Shown: positions 6,934-15,702 of the stretch, piece by piece | How positions within the stretch are numbered: the stretch's first letter is position 1 | How the letters are laid out: each line of letters opens with the position of its first letter | DNA from: JANQPX01 sp965222015 | GTDB taxonomy: Bacteria > Pseudomonadota > Alphaproteobacteria > Geminicoccales > Geminicoccaceae | NCBI GenBank assembly: GCA_965222015.1 | Contig: CBDCTL010000023.1 | Span: 682,001 to 746,000 of the forward strand | Length of the DNA: 64,000 nt | Reading direction: 5' to 3' | Notes under the pieces: model-generated | What the model was told of the DNA's origin: nothing | Seen by the model: only the letters and a program-made list of their open reading frames with translations | The model's database searches: none | Translations under genes and position numbers: made by a program

Positions 6934-7928
6934 CGCGTCTGCCCGCCCTCGAAGCGGATGCGCGGATCGAGAGCGGCGAGCGCCAGGTCCGAGATCAGCA
7001 TGCCGACCACGGTGAGCACCGCGAGCAGCATCAGGAAGGAACCGGCGAGATACATGTCCTGGGTCTGCAGCGCCTCCAGCAGCATCGGTCCGGTGGTCGG
7101 AAGCGACAGGATGGTCGAGACGATCACCTCGCCTGAAATGATCGAGGGCAGGAGCGAGCCGATGTCGGCGATGAAGGGGTTGAGCGCCATGCGGAGCGGG
7201 TATTTGCAAAGGGCGCGAAAGGGGGACAAGCCCTTCGCCTTGGCCGTGACTACGTAGGGTTTCTGCAGCTCGTCCAGGAGGTTGGCGCGCATGCGGCGGA
7301 TCATCCCGGCCGTGCCCGCGGTGCCGATCACCACCACCGGCACGATCAGGTGGGAGAGGATCGAGCCGAATTTTTCGAAACTCATCGGCTCATCCAGATA
7401 TTTCGGATCCATCAGCCCGCCGACCGAAATGCCGAAATAGACGTTGAACAGATAGAGCAGAACCAGGGCGAGCAGAAAGTTCGGGGTCGCGAGGCCGAGA
7501 TAGCCGACGAAGCTGAGCGCGTGGTCGCCGGCGCTGTACTGGTGGGTCGCGGAGTAGATGCCGATCGGAAAGGAGACGACCCAGATGAACAGGATCGCCG
7601 CGAACGAGACCACGAAGGACAGGAAGATGCGGTCGCCGATGAGCGTGCTGACAGGCAGGTCATAGGCGAAGGAAAATCCCATGTCGCCCTGGAGCAGACC
7701 GCCCATCCAGATCAGATATTGCTGCCACCAGGGCTTGTCGAGGCCGTAGGTTCTGCGCAGATATTCGATCTTTTCGGACTGGATGCTCTCGCCCTGCGCC
7801 TGCAGTTCGGCGATGTAGCTTTCCAGATAGTCGCCCGGCGGCAGCTGGATGATGATGAAGGTGATCAGGCTGATCGCGAGAAGCGTCGGGATCATGATGA
7901 TCAAACGGTGAACGACGTAGCGCAGCAA
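6930..7928 (-). CDS. Peptide/nickel-type ABC transporter permease (DppB/OppB family)
   Basis: 332 residues. The N-terminus MLRYVVHRLIIMIPTLLAIS is the standard first helix of DppB/OppB permeases, and the segment LDKPWWQQYLIWMGGLLQGD is also diagnostic. The EAA loop near residue 230 reads KPYVVTAKAKGLSP. It forms the inner-membrane channel as a heterodimer with the product of the overlapping downstream gene. The pair is divergent from the D-threonine-aldolase-like gene at 8057 and shares a 128-bp intergenic region with it. The operon ends after the second permease, so the ATPases and binding protein must be encoded elsewhere or be lost. Confidence 0.9.
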   Translation of the reverse strand: MLRYVVHRLIIMIPTLLAISLITFIIIQLPPGDYLESYIAELQAQGESIQSEKIEYLRRTYGLDKPWWQQYLIWMGGLLQGDMGFSFAYDLPVSTLIGDRIFLSFVVSFAAILFIWVVSFPIGIYSATHQYSAGDHALSFVGYLGLATPNFLLALVLLYLFNVYFGISVGGLMDPKYLDEPMSFEKFGSILSHLIVPVVVIGTAGTAGMIRRMRANLLDELQKPYVVTAKAKGLSPFRALCKYPLRMALNPFIADIGSLLPSIISGEVIVSTILSLPTTGPMLLEALQTQDMYLAGSFLMLLAVLTVVGMLISDLALAALDPRIRFEGGQTR

Positions 7929-8056
7929 ACCGGCATCCTTCTGGCGCGAGCGACTTTCCGAACAGTAGACGAAAAAAGTTAAGGCGTGAATTTCCCGCCT
8001 TGCCCCGATGCAGCGTAGAGCCGATGGTGCTCGCAGATGTGATGGGAGCGTGATCG

Positions 8057-9352
8057 ATGCGACTGGACGACCTGCTATCCACGACGATCGAGTCGACCAC
8101 CAAGGGCTGGCCCGCCGCCGCCGGCAGCCTTCGTCTCAGCGAGATCGGGAAGCGCGGCTGGTCACTTCGCGAGCAGGACCTGGCGCTGCCCGTCATGGTG
8201 CTGAAGGACAGCGCGATCCGCCGGAACGGCCGCTGGATGCAGGCCTTCATCGAGCACGCGGGCGTGACACTTTGCCCCCACGGCAAGACCACCATGGCCC
8301 CGCAGCTTTTCGCCCGTCAGCTCGACGACGGCGCTTCCGGCATCACGGTCGCGACCGTGCAGCAGATGCGGGTCTGCCGCCAGTTCGGCGTCAAGCGGGT
8401 GCTGATGGCGAACCAGCTGGTGGGCAGACAGGCCATCCGCGAGGTGGTGATGGCCTTGGAATCCGACCCTGAGTTCGACTTCTACTGCCTGATCGATTCC
8501 GTGGACGGTGTCCGCCTGCTCGAACGCGGGATAAAGGCTTCGGGTGCGAAAAGACCGCTTCAGCTTCTGCTCGAAGGCGGCATCGAGGGCCGTCGGACCG
8601 GCTGCCGGTCGGTGACCGACGCCCTCGACGTCGCCCGCGCGGTGCAGGCGGCGCCCGGCCTCGCCCTTCGGGGCGTCGAGGGCTTCGAAGGCGTGTTCGG
8701 ACGCGACAAGGACGGCGACGTCGCCGCCAAGGTCGAGGATTTTCTGGGTTTTCTGGCGGAGATCGCCAGGGCAGCGGCGTCGGAAAACCTGTTCGCGCCC
8801 GGCCCCGTCATCCTGTCCGCCGGCGGTTCCGCCCATTTCGATCAGGTCTCGAAAATCTTCAAGGCCGCGGATCTCGGCCGCGAGACCGAGGTGATCATCC
8901 GGAGCGGCTGCTATTTCAGCCACGATTCCGGCATGTACCGGACCGCCTTCGCCGACCTGGACGAGCGCGCACCCGAGCTTGCCGAGCTCGGCGAGGGGCT
9001 GCGCCCGGCGATCGAAATCTGGGCTCACGTCCAATCCCGCCCCGAGCCGGGTCGGCTCCTGGCCACCATGGGCAAACGCGACGTCTCCTTCGACAGCGGG
9101 CTTCCCGTCCCCGAACGCTGGTTCCGCCCCGGCCACCACGAGGCCCCGGAAGCCCTGCCGGACGGCCACGAAACCGTCGCCCTCAACGACCAGCACGCCT
9201 TCCTCGATGTCCCCGAAAACAGCCCGCTTAAGGTCGGCGACATCCTCACCTTCGGCATCTCGCATCCCTGCACGACGTTCGACAAATGGCAGGTCATCTA
9301 CGTGGTCGACGACGACGACCGCGTGATCGAGGCGGTGAGGACGTTTTTTTGA
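8057..9352 (+). CDS. D-threonine aldolase / D-serine dehydratase-like PLP enzyme
   Basis: 431 residues; GGGAG precedes the ATG. The N-terminal alanine-racemase-type barrel carries PHGKTTMAPQ, where Lys77 should bind pyridoxal phosphate. The C-terminal D-serine-dehydratase-like domain ends with GISHPCTTFDKW, in which His403 and Cys405 match the metal ligands of DSD1/D-threonine aldolase enzymes. Expected role: metal- and PLP-dependent cleavage or deamination of a D-hydroxy-amino acid. The exact substrate cannot be read from sequence. A pyridoxal kinase lies 2.4 kb away. The C-terminus ends with a run of T coding for Phe-Phe. Confidence 0.85.
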   Translation: MRLDDLLSTTIESTTKGWPAAAGSLRLSEIGKRGWSLREQDLALPVMVLKDSAIRRNGRWMQAFIEHAGVTLCPHGKTTMAPQLFARQLDDGASGITVATVQQMRVCRQFGVKRVLMANQLVGRQAIREVVMALESDPEFDFYCLIDSVDGVRLLERGIKASGAKRPLQLLLEGGIEGRRTGCRSVTDALDVARAVQAAPGLALRGVEGFEGVFGRDKDGDVAAKVEDFLGFLAEIARAAASENLFAPGPVILSAGGSAHFDQVSKIFKAADLGRETEVIIRSGCYFSHDSGMYRTAFADLDERAPELAELGEGLRPAIEIWAHVQSRPEPGRLLATMGKRDVSFDSGLPVPERWFRPGHHEAPEALPDGHETVALNDQHAFLDVPENSPLKVGDILTFGISHPCTTFDKWQVIYVVDDDDRVIEAVRTFF

Positions 9353-9477
9353 ATGGCGCAGGACTGCGTCCGTCAAACGGCCGCTGACCGGATGAAACCA
9401 GACACTGGCAGCGTGTGGCTGGTACGAGCTGCTGACCCATTGCGGAAGTCACCGGGCGATAATATCCCCTCGTCTTG

Positions 9478-9951
9478 CTAGGCTCGATCATTCGCTTCAT
9501 CGTCTTCCAGTCTTTCTCGCAGTGCGATGATTGCACGGTGCATCGTCTGCAAATCGTTGGCAGACAGCTCCTTTGATAGTTGATTGACCCAAGGCGTCTG
9601 CAATTCCATGGCGGCATTGAAAGCGTCTTGCCCCTTATCGGTAAGCACGACCAGCTGTGCGCGGCGGTGGTGCGGATTAGGTTCGAGAGCGACCAGCCCC
9701 TCTTTTTGCAGGTCGTTGACGATCCTTTGCACATTCTGCCGGTTTGCACCGAGATCGCGGGCAAGCCAGGCCACCGGTTGCGGATGCTCGGCAGCGACGA
9801 TTGCGCCGAGGATCTGCCACCGTGCGCTCGTTAGTCCGAGAGGTGCCACCAAACGATCGCCAGCTCTCAATATCAGGCTGTTCAGCCGAAAAAGATCCAG
9901 CATCAGGTTGGTCAAAGCCTCGCCGGCCGGGGTTCGCGTCTCATTCTGCAT
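9478..9951 (-). CDS. MarR-family transcriptional repressor
   Basis: 157 residues with a winged helix: GLTSARWQILGAI, then the recognition helix region VAWLARDLGANRQNVQRIVNDLQKEGLV and wing HHRRAQLVVLTDKG. The N- and C-terminal helices form the dimer interface. Codon use is less GC-biased than that of neighbouring genes. It is divergent from the 10046-10888 pair, and the shared 94-bp region has two palindromes that look like its operators. It very likely represses itself and that pair until a ligand, probably a phenolic or other small hydrophobic compound, releases it. Confidence 0.92.
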   Translation of the reverse strand: MQNETRTPAGEALTNLMLDLFRLNSLILRAGDRLVAPLGLTSARWQILGAIVAAEHPQPVAWLARDLGANRQNVQRIVNDLQKEGLVALEPNPHHRRAQLVVLTDKGQDAFNAAMELQTPWVNQLSKELSANDLQTMHRAIIALRERLEDDEANDRA

Positions 9952-9970
9952 GCGTCACCATAGATCTATA

Positions 9971-9988
9971 TTGACATCATGATGTCAA
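9971..9988. promoter_or_regulatory. Probable MarR operator, perfect 18-bp palindrome
   Basis: TTGACATCATGATGTCAA is a perfect palindrome in the 94-bp region between the divergent MarR and monooxygenase-like genes. Palindromes of this size are typical MarR-dimer sites. Confidence 0.75.
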
Positions 9989-10005
9989 AGCTATATATGT
10001 CAATC

Positions 10006-10020
10006 ATGTCATTTTGACAT
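10006..10020. promoter_or_regulatory. Second probable MarR operator
   Basis: ATGTCA-TTT-TGACAT, a 6-3-6 inverted repeat with the same half-site (TGACAT) as the palindrome at 9971. It lies 25 bases before the start codon at 10046, where a bound repressor would block transcription. Confidence 0.65.
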
Positions 10021-10045
10021 CATGCATCTATTTTGGAGACATGTC

Positions 10046-10414
10046 ATGCTTCGACTCAGAGCCATGGACCCGGCCTTCCCGATCGAACGTCAGCTAGGGC
10101 TCGAGAAAGGCCCGGTCGTCCTCGTCAATCTGTTCACCCTGGATAAGGGCGACGAAGCGGCAATGCTCGAAGCCTGGACCGAAGACGCCCGATTCATGAA
10201 ACGTCAGCCTGGTTTCATCTCGACCCAACTCCACCGCGCCATCGGCGAGGGCTGCGCCTATTTGAACTACGCCGTCTGGGAGTCGAACGCCGCGTTCCGT
10301 GCAGCATTCGAGCACCCGGAATTTCAGGCAAAGCTCTCCCACTATCCATCATCCGTTGTTACGGCACCGCATCTTTTCGAGAAGGTCGCAATACCCGGCA
10401 TCTGCGTGGCTTGA
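10046..10414 (+). CDS. Antibiotic-biosynthesis-monooxygenase (ABM) domain protein
   Basis: 122 residues. I choose ATG 10046, since GGAG at 10035-10038 is seven bases away; an in-frame ATG at 10022 lies next to the operator and has no ribosome site. The protein has the ABM ferredoxin-like fold pattern: VLVNLFTLDKGDEAAMLEAW, QPGFISTQLHRA and NYAVWESNAAFRAAFEHPEF. Such proteins are small cofactor-free monooxygenases or heme-related enzymes acting on aromatic or quinone compounds. It is the first gene of a MarR-controlled pair, so a role in handling the MarR ligand is a reasonable inference. Confidence 0.8.
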   Translation: MLRLRAMDPAFPIERQLGLEKGPVVLVNLFTLDKGDEAAMLEAWTEDARFMKRQPGFISTQLHRAIGEGCAYLNYAVWESNAAFRAAFEHPEFQAKLSHYPSSVVTAPHLFEKVAIPGICVA

Positions 10415-10441
10415 ACGTGATCGCCGGAGAGGGGGTCAGTC

Positions 10442-10888
10442 ATGATGAAATTGATCCATCCCATCGCCGGAGCGCTCGCGATTGTCACGATCGCCATATT
10501 TTGGCTTTCGACTATCGCCAGCGAACTGTTCGGTTCACAGGCGCTCGTCGTAACCGTCAAGACCATGATCCCTTGGGGCTTTCTGATTCTGATTCCAGCC
10601 CTGGCCGGAGCGGGAGGAACAGGCTTCAAGCTCGCCCACGGGCGCCGTGCTGGCCTGGTTGGCGCCAAAGCCAAGCGCATGCCGCTTATCGCCCTCAATG
10701 GCATTCTCGTGCTTATCCCTTGTGCATTCTTCCTCGCCTACAAGGCGCGGATGGGCGCGTTCGACACCAGCTTCTATCTGGTGCAGGGCCTCGAACTTCT
10801 GGCGGGCGCCACGAACTTCACGTTGCTCGGACTGAACATGCGGGACGGACTGAAGTTGAAAGATCGGCTTCGCCGCAAGCCGGACTAG
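10442..10888 (+). CDS. Small four-helix membrane protein of unknown function
   Basis: 148 residues with four probable membrane helices (about 8-28, 40-60, 80-100, 112-130) separated by short basic loops (KLAHGRRAGLVGAKAKRMP). The N-terminal HPIAG and conserved GLNMRDGLKLKD tail are features I associate with a widespread uncharacterised family. It starts 27 bp after the ABM gene and follows a GGAGAGGGGG ribosome site, so it should be co-transcribed and controlled by the same MarR operators. No enzyme motif is visible. Confidence 0.75.
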   Translation: MMKLIHPIAGALAIVTIAIFWLSTIASELFGSQALVVTVKTMIPWGFLILIPALAGAGGTGFKLAHGRRAGLVGAKAKRMPLIALNGILVLIPCAFFLAYKARMGAFDTSFYLVQGLELLAGATNFTLLGLNMRDGLKLKDRLRRKPD

Positions 10889-11024
10889 ATCCGCAACCAA
10901 TTGCTCGAAACACGGAACAAGCGATTTCTGGATCTCATATCAACGATAGCGGTCCAGATTGAATGTCGGCTTCTGGCAAGTAGCAGCAACCATCCTTGTG
11001 ACAGGAAGCTGATGCCCAAAGCGG

Positions 11025-11842
11025 TCACATCGTCGCCGGCCGCACGATCCATCGATTGACCCGTCGCTGCAACCTGACGACGCGGTCATGCCGCGACCGC
11101 TCCGCCGCGTCCGGCGGGTCCTGCCGGTGCCAGGCTTCGAACAGCTTTCGCTGGGCATCGCTCAGACGGACGCCGTGCTCGGCTTCCATATGGAGGCTCG
11201 CCCGCGCCACATCACCGCGGATCTCCGGGCGGGGCTCGGCCCTTCGGGTTTTCGCATCGACCTCGAAATCGCAGCGCCCGAAGGCGCGTCGTTCGCCCTC
11301 GATCAGGCCGAAGCGGTAATTGCTGCGCCGCCCGTTCACGGCGCCGACGGTCGGCCAGAGATTGTGCATGTCCTGATAGGCCTCGCGAAAGGCGGGGTCG
11401 ACGGCGAGGCAGCATTTCCGGCCCTTGAAGGCACGGCCCCCCGCGTCCCGGCAAATTTTCTGGATCCAGCAGGTGCGGCCCGCACCGATCCAGGAGGCGG
11501 GTACGACGTGTTCGACCTCGATCCGGCGCGCGCGTTCGCCGCCGCCCCGAGATCCAGGAGGCATACGACGTGTTCGACCTCGATCCGGCGCGCGCGTTCG
11601 CCGCCGCCCCGAGCGTCATAGCCGCAGCTCGCAGGGTCGAGCCGGCGCCTGCCGTCGAAGCGGCAGGCGCAGTAGAGAGTCGCGCGCTGCCCGGCGAAGA
11701 CCTGGCCGTACAGCGCCCGCTTGACGGCGGCGTAGCTTTCCAGGTCCGATGCCGAGCCTTCAGCTCCCGGCGCCGGTCCGGGCGTCGAGCCCAGGACCAG
11801 CACCAGGAGGGCGCCCATCAAGGCGCCGACACCCGATCGCAT
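11025..11842 (-). pseudogene. endA: Endonuclease I (EndA family), frameshifted by a tandem duplication
   Basis: ATG 11842 is preferred over 11848 by its GAGGAA spacing. The signal peptide region (ALMGALLVLVLGSTPGPAPG) is followed by LYCACRF and CGYDARGGGERARRIEVEHVV. The frame is then lost at a 62-bp duplication (11487-11612). In the other frame the family sequence continues as PASWIGAGRTCWI, CLAVDPAFREAYQDMHNLWP and VGAVNGRRSNYRFG, which matches the EndA catalytic core (EHVVPA, DMHNL-P, N-R-N). Without the duplication this would be a secreted, disulfide-containing nuclease of about 250 residues. As written, the product would stop after a nonsense tail at 11336. Confidence 0.88.
11487..11612. 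repeat. Imperfect tandem duplication (64 and 62 bp) inside endA
   Basis: Two adjacent copies begin GATCCAGGAGGC and end CCGCCGCCCCGA. They are identical except GGGT in the first copy versus AT in the second. Dropping the 62-bp copy restores the EndA reading frame through EHVVPASWIG. Confidence 0.93.
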
Positions 11843-11925
11843 GAGCATTTCCTCAACGTCTTTTGCGTCGAGATTAGACGGAAAGGGTCAGAATCGGGTT
11901 AACGCTGCGGCCCGAGGCCGCCGCC

Positions 11926-12279
11926 TCAGGTGCCGCTGACGATCGTGCAGTATTTGGTGTAGGCGCCGAACAGATAGTGGGTGTAGCGCTCCTCGACCGT
12001 CGAGATCCTGGTGATGCCGACCTTGGACTTGGCGGTGTTGACGCTGGAATTGCCGGCGGCGTAGAGGCCGAGAATGCCGGTCGAGCAGGCCTCGCCGGTG
12101 CGCACCACGGGCGCTTCCTGATCGAGCACGGCCACCGGCTTGGTGACGTTGGTGTAGAGAAGCCCGTTATTGCCGGCGCCCGGCCAGTAGGCGCACGCGC
12201 CAAGCGCCAGGGTCAAGGCGGCGAGCGTTCCGAGCCTGAGCACGCTCGCGGCACGCGGCCGGCATCTGCGTTCGGTCAT
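11926..12279 (-). CDS. TRL-like family lipoprotein
   Basis: 117 residues from ATG 12279, chosen over 12285 and 12300 because of the GGGGGGA site upstream. A lipoprotein signal ends at LALGAC, so Cys is the lipidated residue. The mature part has NGLLYTNVTKPVAV, GEACSTGILGLYAAGNSSVNTAKSKVGITRIS and YCTIVSG, the conserved pattern of TRL-like proteins (a Gram-negative envelope family of unknown role). Two mature cysteines may pair. It lies downstream of the RND efflux genes on the same strand but with a 125-bp gap, so co-transcription is uncertain. Confidence 0.8.
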   Translation of the reverse strand: MTERRCRPRAASVLRLGTLAALTLALGACAYWPGAGNNGLLYTNVTKPVAVLDQEAPVVRTGEACSTGILGLYAAGNSSVNTAKSKVGITRISTVEERYTHYLFGAYTKYCTIVSGT

Positions 12280-12404
12280 GATCATGGTCCCCCCAGTCAT
12301 TCGGTCACGGGCAGGCCCGCGACTTCCGATGTCACTAACACATGGGAAGACCTACATCATCCCTTCGTGGAACGCCGACGGGCCTCAGGAACGGCCAGCG
12401 TACG

Positions 12405-15400
12405 CTATTCCGCAGGTTCCGGGGCCGGGGGCGCCGTCGCCGCATCGGCTGCGCGTGCAGCCGCCGGCTGCCGGCTCATGAACAGGCTGAGCATGGGCGG
12501 GATCAACAGCAGCGTGAGGACGGCCGAGAGCGAAAGACCGCCGATCACCACCGAGCCGAGACCGCGATAGAGCTCGGAACCCGCGCCCGGAAAGATCACC
12601 AGCGGCAGCATGCCGAACACCGAAGTCAGCGTGCTCATGAAGATCGGGCGGAGCCGGTTGCGCGTCGCCTCCTGAATGGCCTCGTCGGTCGCAAGCCCCT
12701 GCTCGCGGATCAGATGCAGCGTCTGATGCACCAGAAGAATGGCGTTGTTGACCACGATGCCGACCAGGATGACGAAGCCGAGGAGCGTCAGCATGTCGAG
12801 CGCCTGGTACTGATAGAGGTTCAGGAGCGCCAGGCCGCCGACGCCGCCGGCCGCCGCCACAGGCACCGCGATCAGGATGATCAGCGGGTACATGAAGCTC
12901 TCGAACAGCACCGCCATCACGAGATAGACGATGACCACGGCGAGCGCGAGATTGACCACCATCGCGTCCCAGGTCTGGGTGAGCTCGTCCGCGGTGCCGG
13001 CGAGATTGACCTTGACGCCGGGCGGCAGGCCGTCCGCGCGCAGCTTGCCGACGACGTCGCGATCGAGGATTTCGAGGGCGGATTCCAGCGCCAGCTCGTT
13101 GGCCGGGCGGATTTCGAGGGTGACCGTGCGCTCGCGCTCCAGATGCAGGATCTCGTTCGGCCCCTCGGTGACCTCGATCCGGGCGAGGCTGCTCGCCGGC
13201 AGGATCTGGCCGGAACTGGTGACCACCGGCAGCGAATCGATCGACTGGGTGCGCTCGCCTTCGCGCTTGGGCCCGAGAAGGGTGAGGTCGATCTGCTTGC
13301 CGTCCGCGGTGATCTCGGCGACGCGCACGCCGTCGTTGAAGGCATCGACCGTGGTGGCGAGCGTCCTCGCGGACACGCCGGCATCGGCGAGCCGCACCCG
13401 GTCCGGGATCAGCCGGACTTCGGGGGCGCCGAGCTCGAGGCCGGGCTTCGGCCTGAGCTGATGGCCCTGCTCGCGCGGCAGGGCGCCGCTCACCAGCCCC
13501 GCCGCCCGCAGCGCCACGCCCAGGACCTCGGTGAGATCGGGGCCGGAAATGTCGAGATCGACCGTGCGCCCGCCGCCGATGCCGCGGCCGAACATCGAGG
13601 GCTGGGTGATGAAGCCGAAGGTGCCGGGCTCGGCGAAGACCGGCTCGGAGAGCGGCTCGATCAGTTCTCCGGCCCGTTGTTCCTGTTCGGCTTGAGCCCC
13701 AAGGAAGATGAAGCCGCGCGCCGAAACGAAGAAGAAATTCCGGATCTTGGGCGGGCCGCCCGGCTCCGCCTCGACGCCAGTCTCCGAGGACCAGAGCGGT
13801 TTCGACGCCTCCTCGACCGTGCGCGCGATTTCGGTCTTGGTGGCGAGGTTGTAACCGGGCGGCGGGATGATCACGCCGAACACCAGATTGCGATTGCCGT
13901 CCGGCAGATATTCGAGCTTGGGCAGCAGCGTCCAGGCGCCGGTCAGCGCCGAGACGGTGACCAGGGCGGCGACGGTCAGCGCCAGCTTCCGGCTTTTCAC
14001 CACGGCGCGGGTGAAGGCCATGACCATGCCGGCGAAGCCGTCGGCGAGGCGGTCGACCAGCGGCAGCCGGACCCCTTCGCCGCTCGGCCGGACCCTGGTC
14101 AGCAGGCGTTTGGAAAGGGCGGGGATCACGGTCATCGCGACCAGCAGCGAAAGCAGCACCGCGACCGAGATCGCGACCGCGATGTCGCGGAACAGCTGGC
14201 CGACCTCCAGCTGCATGGTCAGGATCGGGATGAACACCATGACCGTGGTCAGCGCCGAGACCAGAATGGCACCCCAGACCTGCTGCGCGCCGCGATAGGC
14301 GGCCTCGGCAGGCGCCATGCCGGTCTGGCGAAGCCGGTAGATGTTCTCCAGCACCACGATCGCGGCATCGACCACCATACCCACGGCGAAGGCGATGCCG
14401 GCGAGCGAGATCACGTTCAAGGATCGGCCCATGAACGCCATCGCAACGAAGGAGGCGACCACCGAGACCGGGATCGCGATCGAGACGATCAGGGTGGCGT
14501 AGCCGGAACGCAGGAACAGCATCAGCATGAACGCCGCGAGCGCGCCGCCGACGAGAATGTTCTGGTTGACCAGGTTGATCGCGCTGTCGATGTAGACGGT
14601 CTCGTCATAGACCTGCCGGATGGTCAGGCCGGCGCGCGGCAGCTGGTTCGCCTCCAGCTCGGCGATCGCCTCCTTGATCGCGTCCATGGTGTCGATGACG
14701 TTGGCGCCGGTCTCGCGCTGCGCATTCACCGCCATGGCCGGCTCGCCCAGGATGCGGATATTGGCGCCCGGCTCCTTGTAGGCGAACGCGACCGTCGCGA
14801 TGTCGCCGACCGTCACCCGCCCGAGCCGGCCGGAGCCTTCGTCCTGCAGGCTGCGGATCACCACCTGCTCGATCTGGCCGGGCTCGACGAACTCGCCTTC
14901 CGTGCGCACGATGTAGCGGCGCTTGCCCTCGTCGACATCGCCCGCCGTGGTCGAGATGTTGGCGCTTTGCAGCGCATCCACCACCTCGGGCACGGTGAGG
15001 CGATAACGCGCCATGCGCTGCGGGTCGACCGTCACCTGCAGCTCGCGCTCGCTGCCGCCGTAGACATTGACCTTGGAAACGCCCGGCACCCGCTCCAGCG
15101 CGTCCTGCACCGTGTCCTCGATGACGTCGCGGAAGGTATGGATCGGCCGTTCGTTGCCCGCCTCGCGGGTGACGATGAACCAGGCGATCGGGTTGTCCTC
15201 GGTGCCTGCCGTGTCCAGGGTCGGTTCGTCCGCCTCGTCCGGGTAGGAGGAAACCCGGTCCAGGCGATTGGCGACCAGCAGCAGGGCCCGGTCCATGTCC
15301 TGGCCGATCTGGAATTCGAGCGTGACGTCGCCCTGGCCGTCCTGGGAGCGGGAGGTCATCTTCTCCACGCCCTGGAGCCCGCGCAGCACCTCCTCCTGCT

Positions 15401-15596
15401 CGTTGATGATCTCGCGCTCGATCTCGGCGGGTGCCGCCCCCGGCCACCGGGTCTCGATGGTGATCACCGGCTTTCGGACGTCGGGGGTGAGCTGGATCGG
15501 GATGGTGGTCAGCGCGACCAGACCGAACAGCAGCGCCATCAGCACCGCCGCCACCACGGCGATGGGCCGCTCGATCGCGAGTCGGATCAAATTCAT
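12405..15596 (-). CDS. RND-family efflux transporter (AcrB/MMPL-type inner-membrane pump)
   Basis: 1063 residues, normal length for an RND pump. The N-terminal helix (PIAVVAAVLMALLFGLVAL) is followed by a periplasmic porter domain, helices 2-6, a second porter domain and helices 8-12. In helix 4 the proton-relay region reads GMVVDAAIVVLEN with one Asp instead of the AcrB Asp-Asp pair. In helix 10 the sequence GIVVNNAILLVH has Asn where AcrB has Lys, so the relay differs from AcrB. It is transcribed after the fusion-protein gene; no TolC-like gene is present. Substrate unknown. Confidence 0.93.
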   Translation of the reverse strand: MNLIRLAIERPIAVVAAVLMALLFGLVALTTIPIQLTPDVRKPVITIETRWPGAAPAEIEREIINEQEEVLRGLQGVEKMTSRSQDGQGDVTLEFQIGQDMDRALLLVANRLDRVSSYPDEADEPTLDTAGTEDNPIAWFIVTREAGNERPIHTFRDVIEDTVQDALERVPGVSKVNVYGGSERELQVTVDPQRMARYRLTVPEVVDALQSANISTTAGDVDEGKRRYIVRTEGEFVEPGQIEQVVIRSLQDEGSGRLGRVTVGDIATVAFAYKEPGANIRILGEPAMAVNAQRETGANVIDTMDAIKEAIAELEANQLPRAGLTIRQVYDETVYIDSAINLVNQNILVGGALAAFMLMLFLRSGYATLIVSIAIPVSVVASFVAMAFMGRSLNVISLAGIAFAVGMVVDAAIVVLENIYRLRQTGMAPAEAAYRGAQQVWGAILVSALTTVMVFIPILTMQLEVGQLFRDIAVAISVAVLLSLLVAMTVIPALSKRLLTRVRPSGEGVRLPLVDRLADGFAGMVMAFTRAVVKSRKLALTVAALVTVSALTGAWTLLPKLEYLPDGNRNLVFGVIIPPPGYNLATKTEIARTVEEASKPLWSSETGVEAEPGGPPKIRNFFFVSARGFIFLGAQAEQEQRAGELIEPLSEPVFAEPGTFGFITQPSMFGRGIGGGRTVDLDISGPDLTEVLGVALRAAGLVSGALPREQGHQLRPKPGLELGAPEVRLIPDRVRLADAGVSARTLATTVDAFNDGVRVAEITADGKQIDLTLLGPKREGERTQSIDSLPVVTSSGQILPASSLARIEVTEGPNEILHLERERTVTLEIRPANELALESALEILDRDVVGKLRADGLPPGVKVNLAGTADELTQTWDAMVVNLALAVVIVYLVMAVLFESFMYPLIILIAVPVAAAGGVGGLALLNLYQYQALDMLTLLGFVILVGIVVNNAILLVHQTLHLIREQGLATDEAIQEATRNRLRPIFMSTLTSVFGMLPLVIFPGAGSELYRGLGSVVIGGLSLSAVLTLLLIPPMLSLFMSRQPAAARAADAATAPPAPEPAE

Positions 15597-15702
15597 CCGA
15601 GGTCGGTCCGCATCAACATATCAGGCCCGCCGTCATCCCGAGCGGCCATGCACCGCCCGGCCCGGCGTCGACCGGTCGTCCCCGCTCCTCCACGATCCGT
15701 CA

